DNA from: Treponema sp.
GTDB taxonomy: Bacteria; Spirochaetota; Spirochaetia; Treponematales; Treponemataceae
Assembly (NCBI GenBank): GCA_016282455.1
Contig: JAEEKM010000015.1
Location: 1 to 13,937, forward strand
Length of the DNA: 13,937 bases
Direction: 5' to 3'
Shown piece by piece: positions 12,550-13,937 of the stretch (within the stretch, counting starts at the first letter, position 1; each line of letters begins with the position of its first letter). A program made the translations under genes and the position numbers. The notes under the pieces are model-generated. The model saw only the letters and a list, made by a program, of their open reading frames with translations. It did no database searches and was not told the DNA's origin.

Positions 12550-13937
12550 ATGGCTAAGACCAAGTATGTTTATTTCTTTGGAGACGGTGACGCAGAAGGC
12601 GATGAGAGCATGCGCGCCGAACTCGGTGGAAAGGGTGCAAACCTTGCCCAGATGGCAAAAGCCCCTTTGAGCCTGCCTGTTCCGTCAGGATTTACAATTT
12701 CTACTGACGTGTGCCAGGAGTTCTACAAGCTGGGACGCAAATATCCCGCAAGCCTCAATGCAGAAGTTGAGAAGTATCTTGCAAAGCTTGAGAAATCTAT
12801 GGGTAAGAAGCTTGGTGACGAAAAGGATCCTCTTCTTGTTTCAGTTCGCTCAGGTGCAGCAATTTCTATGCCTGGTATGATGGACACCATCCTGAACCTT
12901 GGTCTTAACGACAAATCAGTGATTGGTCTTGCAACCAAGACAAACAACGAGCGTTTTGCATGGGACGCCTACCGCCGCTTTATTCAGATGTTCGGCGACG
13001 TTGCAATGGGTGTTGAGCACGCTAAGTTCGAGGCTATCATTGACGAAGTGAAGAGCCACCGCGGAATCAAGCAGGACACAGAGCTCAATGTAGAAGAGCT
13101 TAAAGAAATCGTTACAAAGTACAAGGCACTTTACAAAAAGGAAAAGGGAGAAGACTTCCCCCAGGATCCAAAAGTGCAGATGTGGGGAGCCATTGGTGCC
13201 GTATTCGGTTCATGGATGAACCCCCGCGCTATCAAGTACCGCGAACTCAACAACATCAAGGAAGGAGCACTCAAGGGAACTGCTGTTACCGTTATGGCAA
13301 TGGTATTCGGAAACAAGGGTGACACTTCTGGTACTGGTGTATGTTTCAGCCGCGATCCTTCAAACGGTGAGAACATCTTCATGGGTGAGTACCTGATGAA
13401 CGCTCAGGGTGAAGACGTGGTTGCTGGTATCCGCACACCACAGAAACTCGCTCAGCTTGAGGAAACAAACCCCAAGATTTACAAAGAACTTTGCACAATC
13501 CGCTCTCGCCTTGAGAAGCACTACCACGACATGCAGGACATGGAGTTCACAGTTGAAGAAGGAAAACTCTTCATGCTCCAGTGCCGCAACGGTAAGCGCA
13601 CAGGTGCTGCAGCTGTTAAGATGGCTGTGGACATGGTTGGCGAAAAGCTCATCACAAAAGAGCAGGCTCTTCTCCGCGTTGAGCCAGAGCAGCTTGATCA
13701 GCTCCTCCACCCCGCTCTTGACCCCAAAGTTGTTAAGACAGAAAAAGAACTTGCAAAGGGTCTGAATGCATCTCCAGGAGCAGGTTCAGGACAGATCGTG
13801 TTTACTGCTGACGAAGCAGAAGCATGGGCAAACGATGGAAAGAAAGTTATCCTCGTTCGCAAGGAAACATCTCCTGAAGACATCGCAGGTATGGTTGCCG
13901 CACAGGGTATCCTTACTTCAACTGGTGGACGCACTTC
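12550..13937 (+). CDS. ppdK: Pyruvate, phosphate dikinase (3' end missing)
   Basis: The first 462 residues of a protein usually near 900 aa. It interconverts pyruvate + ATP + Pi and PEP + AMP + PPi in the cytosol, a hallmark of PPi-linked glycolysis in fermenters. Seen: LGGKGANLAQM (25-35), LPVPSGFTIS (42-51), the nucleotide-binding VSVRSGAAISMPGMMDT (97-113), GVCFSRDPSNGENIFMGEY and FTVEEGKLFMLQCRNGKRT of the ATP-grasp domain, and ASPGAGSGQIVF at the start of the phosphohistidine domain. The window ends in GGRT plus two bases of a Ser codon, just before the expected T-S-H catalytic histidine (about residue 464). GGAGG lies 5 nt before the ATG, and the promoter is strong, fitting high expression. 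It is divergent from the TPR gene. Confidence 0.96.
   Translation, partial: MAKTKYVYFFGDGDAEGDESMRAELGGKGANLAQMAKAPLSLPVPSGFTISTDVCQEFYKLGRKYPASLNAEVEKYLAKLEKSMGKKLGDEKDPLLVSVRSGAAISMPGMMDTILNLGLNDKSVIGLATKTNNERFAWDAYRRFIQMFGDVAMGVEHAKFEAIIDEVKSHRGIKQDTELNVEELKEIVTKYKALYKKEKGEDFPQDPKVQMWGAIGAVFGSWMNPRAIKYRELNNIKEGALKGTAVTVMAMVFGNKGDTSGTGVCFSRDPSNGENIFMGEYLMNAQGEDVVAGIRTPQKLAQLEETNPKIYKELCTIRSRLEKHYHDMQDMEFTVEEGKLFMLQCRNGKRTGAAAVKMAVDMVGEKLITKEQALLRVEPEQLDQLLHPALDPKVVKTEKELAKGLNASPGAGSGQIVFTADEAEAWANDGKKVILVRKETSPEDIAGMVAAQGILTSTGGRT

Overview
The window looks like a chromosomal segment of a host-associated spirochaete, most likely a Treponema of the gut, rumen or oral type. The evidence is indirect: a long (about 500 aa) serine hydroxymethyltransferase with an internal insert, pyruvate phosphate dikinase, treponeme-style lipoproteins with InlB-type repeats and a beta-helix, moderate GC, and clear sigma70-type promoters. 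This is inferred from protein character; no marker gene is present.

Layout. (1) Positions 1-2864, minus strand: two tightly coupled surface lipoproteins, the second cut by the window start. (2) 2982-5543, minus strand: glyA followed 15 nt later by an ABC permease of the FecCD/BtuC family with no partner subunits in view. (3) 5657-7667, plus strand: an aromatic-amino-acid-type permease followed by an alkaline-phosphatase-superfamily protein of unknown substrate. Back-to-back promoters separate this pair from glyA. (4) 7668-7872: a convergent intergenic region with a terminator for the minus strand and two inverted REP-like hairpins. (5) 7873-8970, minus strand: a four-S1-domain RNA-binding protein, divergent from (6) trpB (TrpB2 type), a 102-aa coiled-coil protein and a SAM-dependent methyltransferase on the plus strand (9108-11599). 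(7) 11608-12402, minus strand: an exported TPR protein. (8) 12550 to the window end, plus strand: ppdK, cut two codons before its expected phosphohistidine.

How the genes may work together. The metabolic genes fit an amino-acid-scavenging fermenter: SHMT for glycine and one-carbon units, an amino-acid permease, TrpB2 that can make tryptophan from indole and serine without a TrpA here, and PPi-linked PPDK. No phage, transposase, CRISPR array, tRNA or rRNA was recognised.

The most unexpected signals are non-coding. One is three DnaA-box-like 9-mers at exact 11-bp spacing, lying between the divergent promoters of the TPR gene and ppdK. The other is a pair of inverted hairpins at 7737-7804 that share a loop core but have covarying stems. 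Two genes (10501 and 12402) also have a -10 box almost touching the start codon and no Shine-Dalgarno, which suggests leaderless transcripts. I did not find a convincing complete new multi-gene system.
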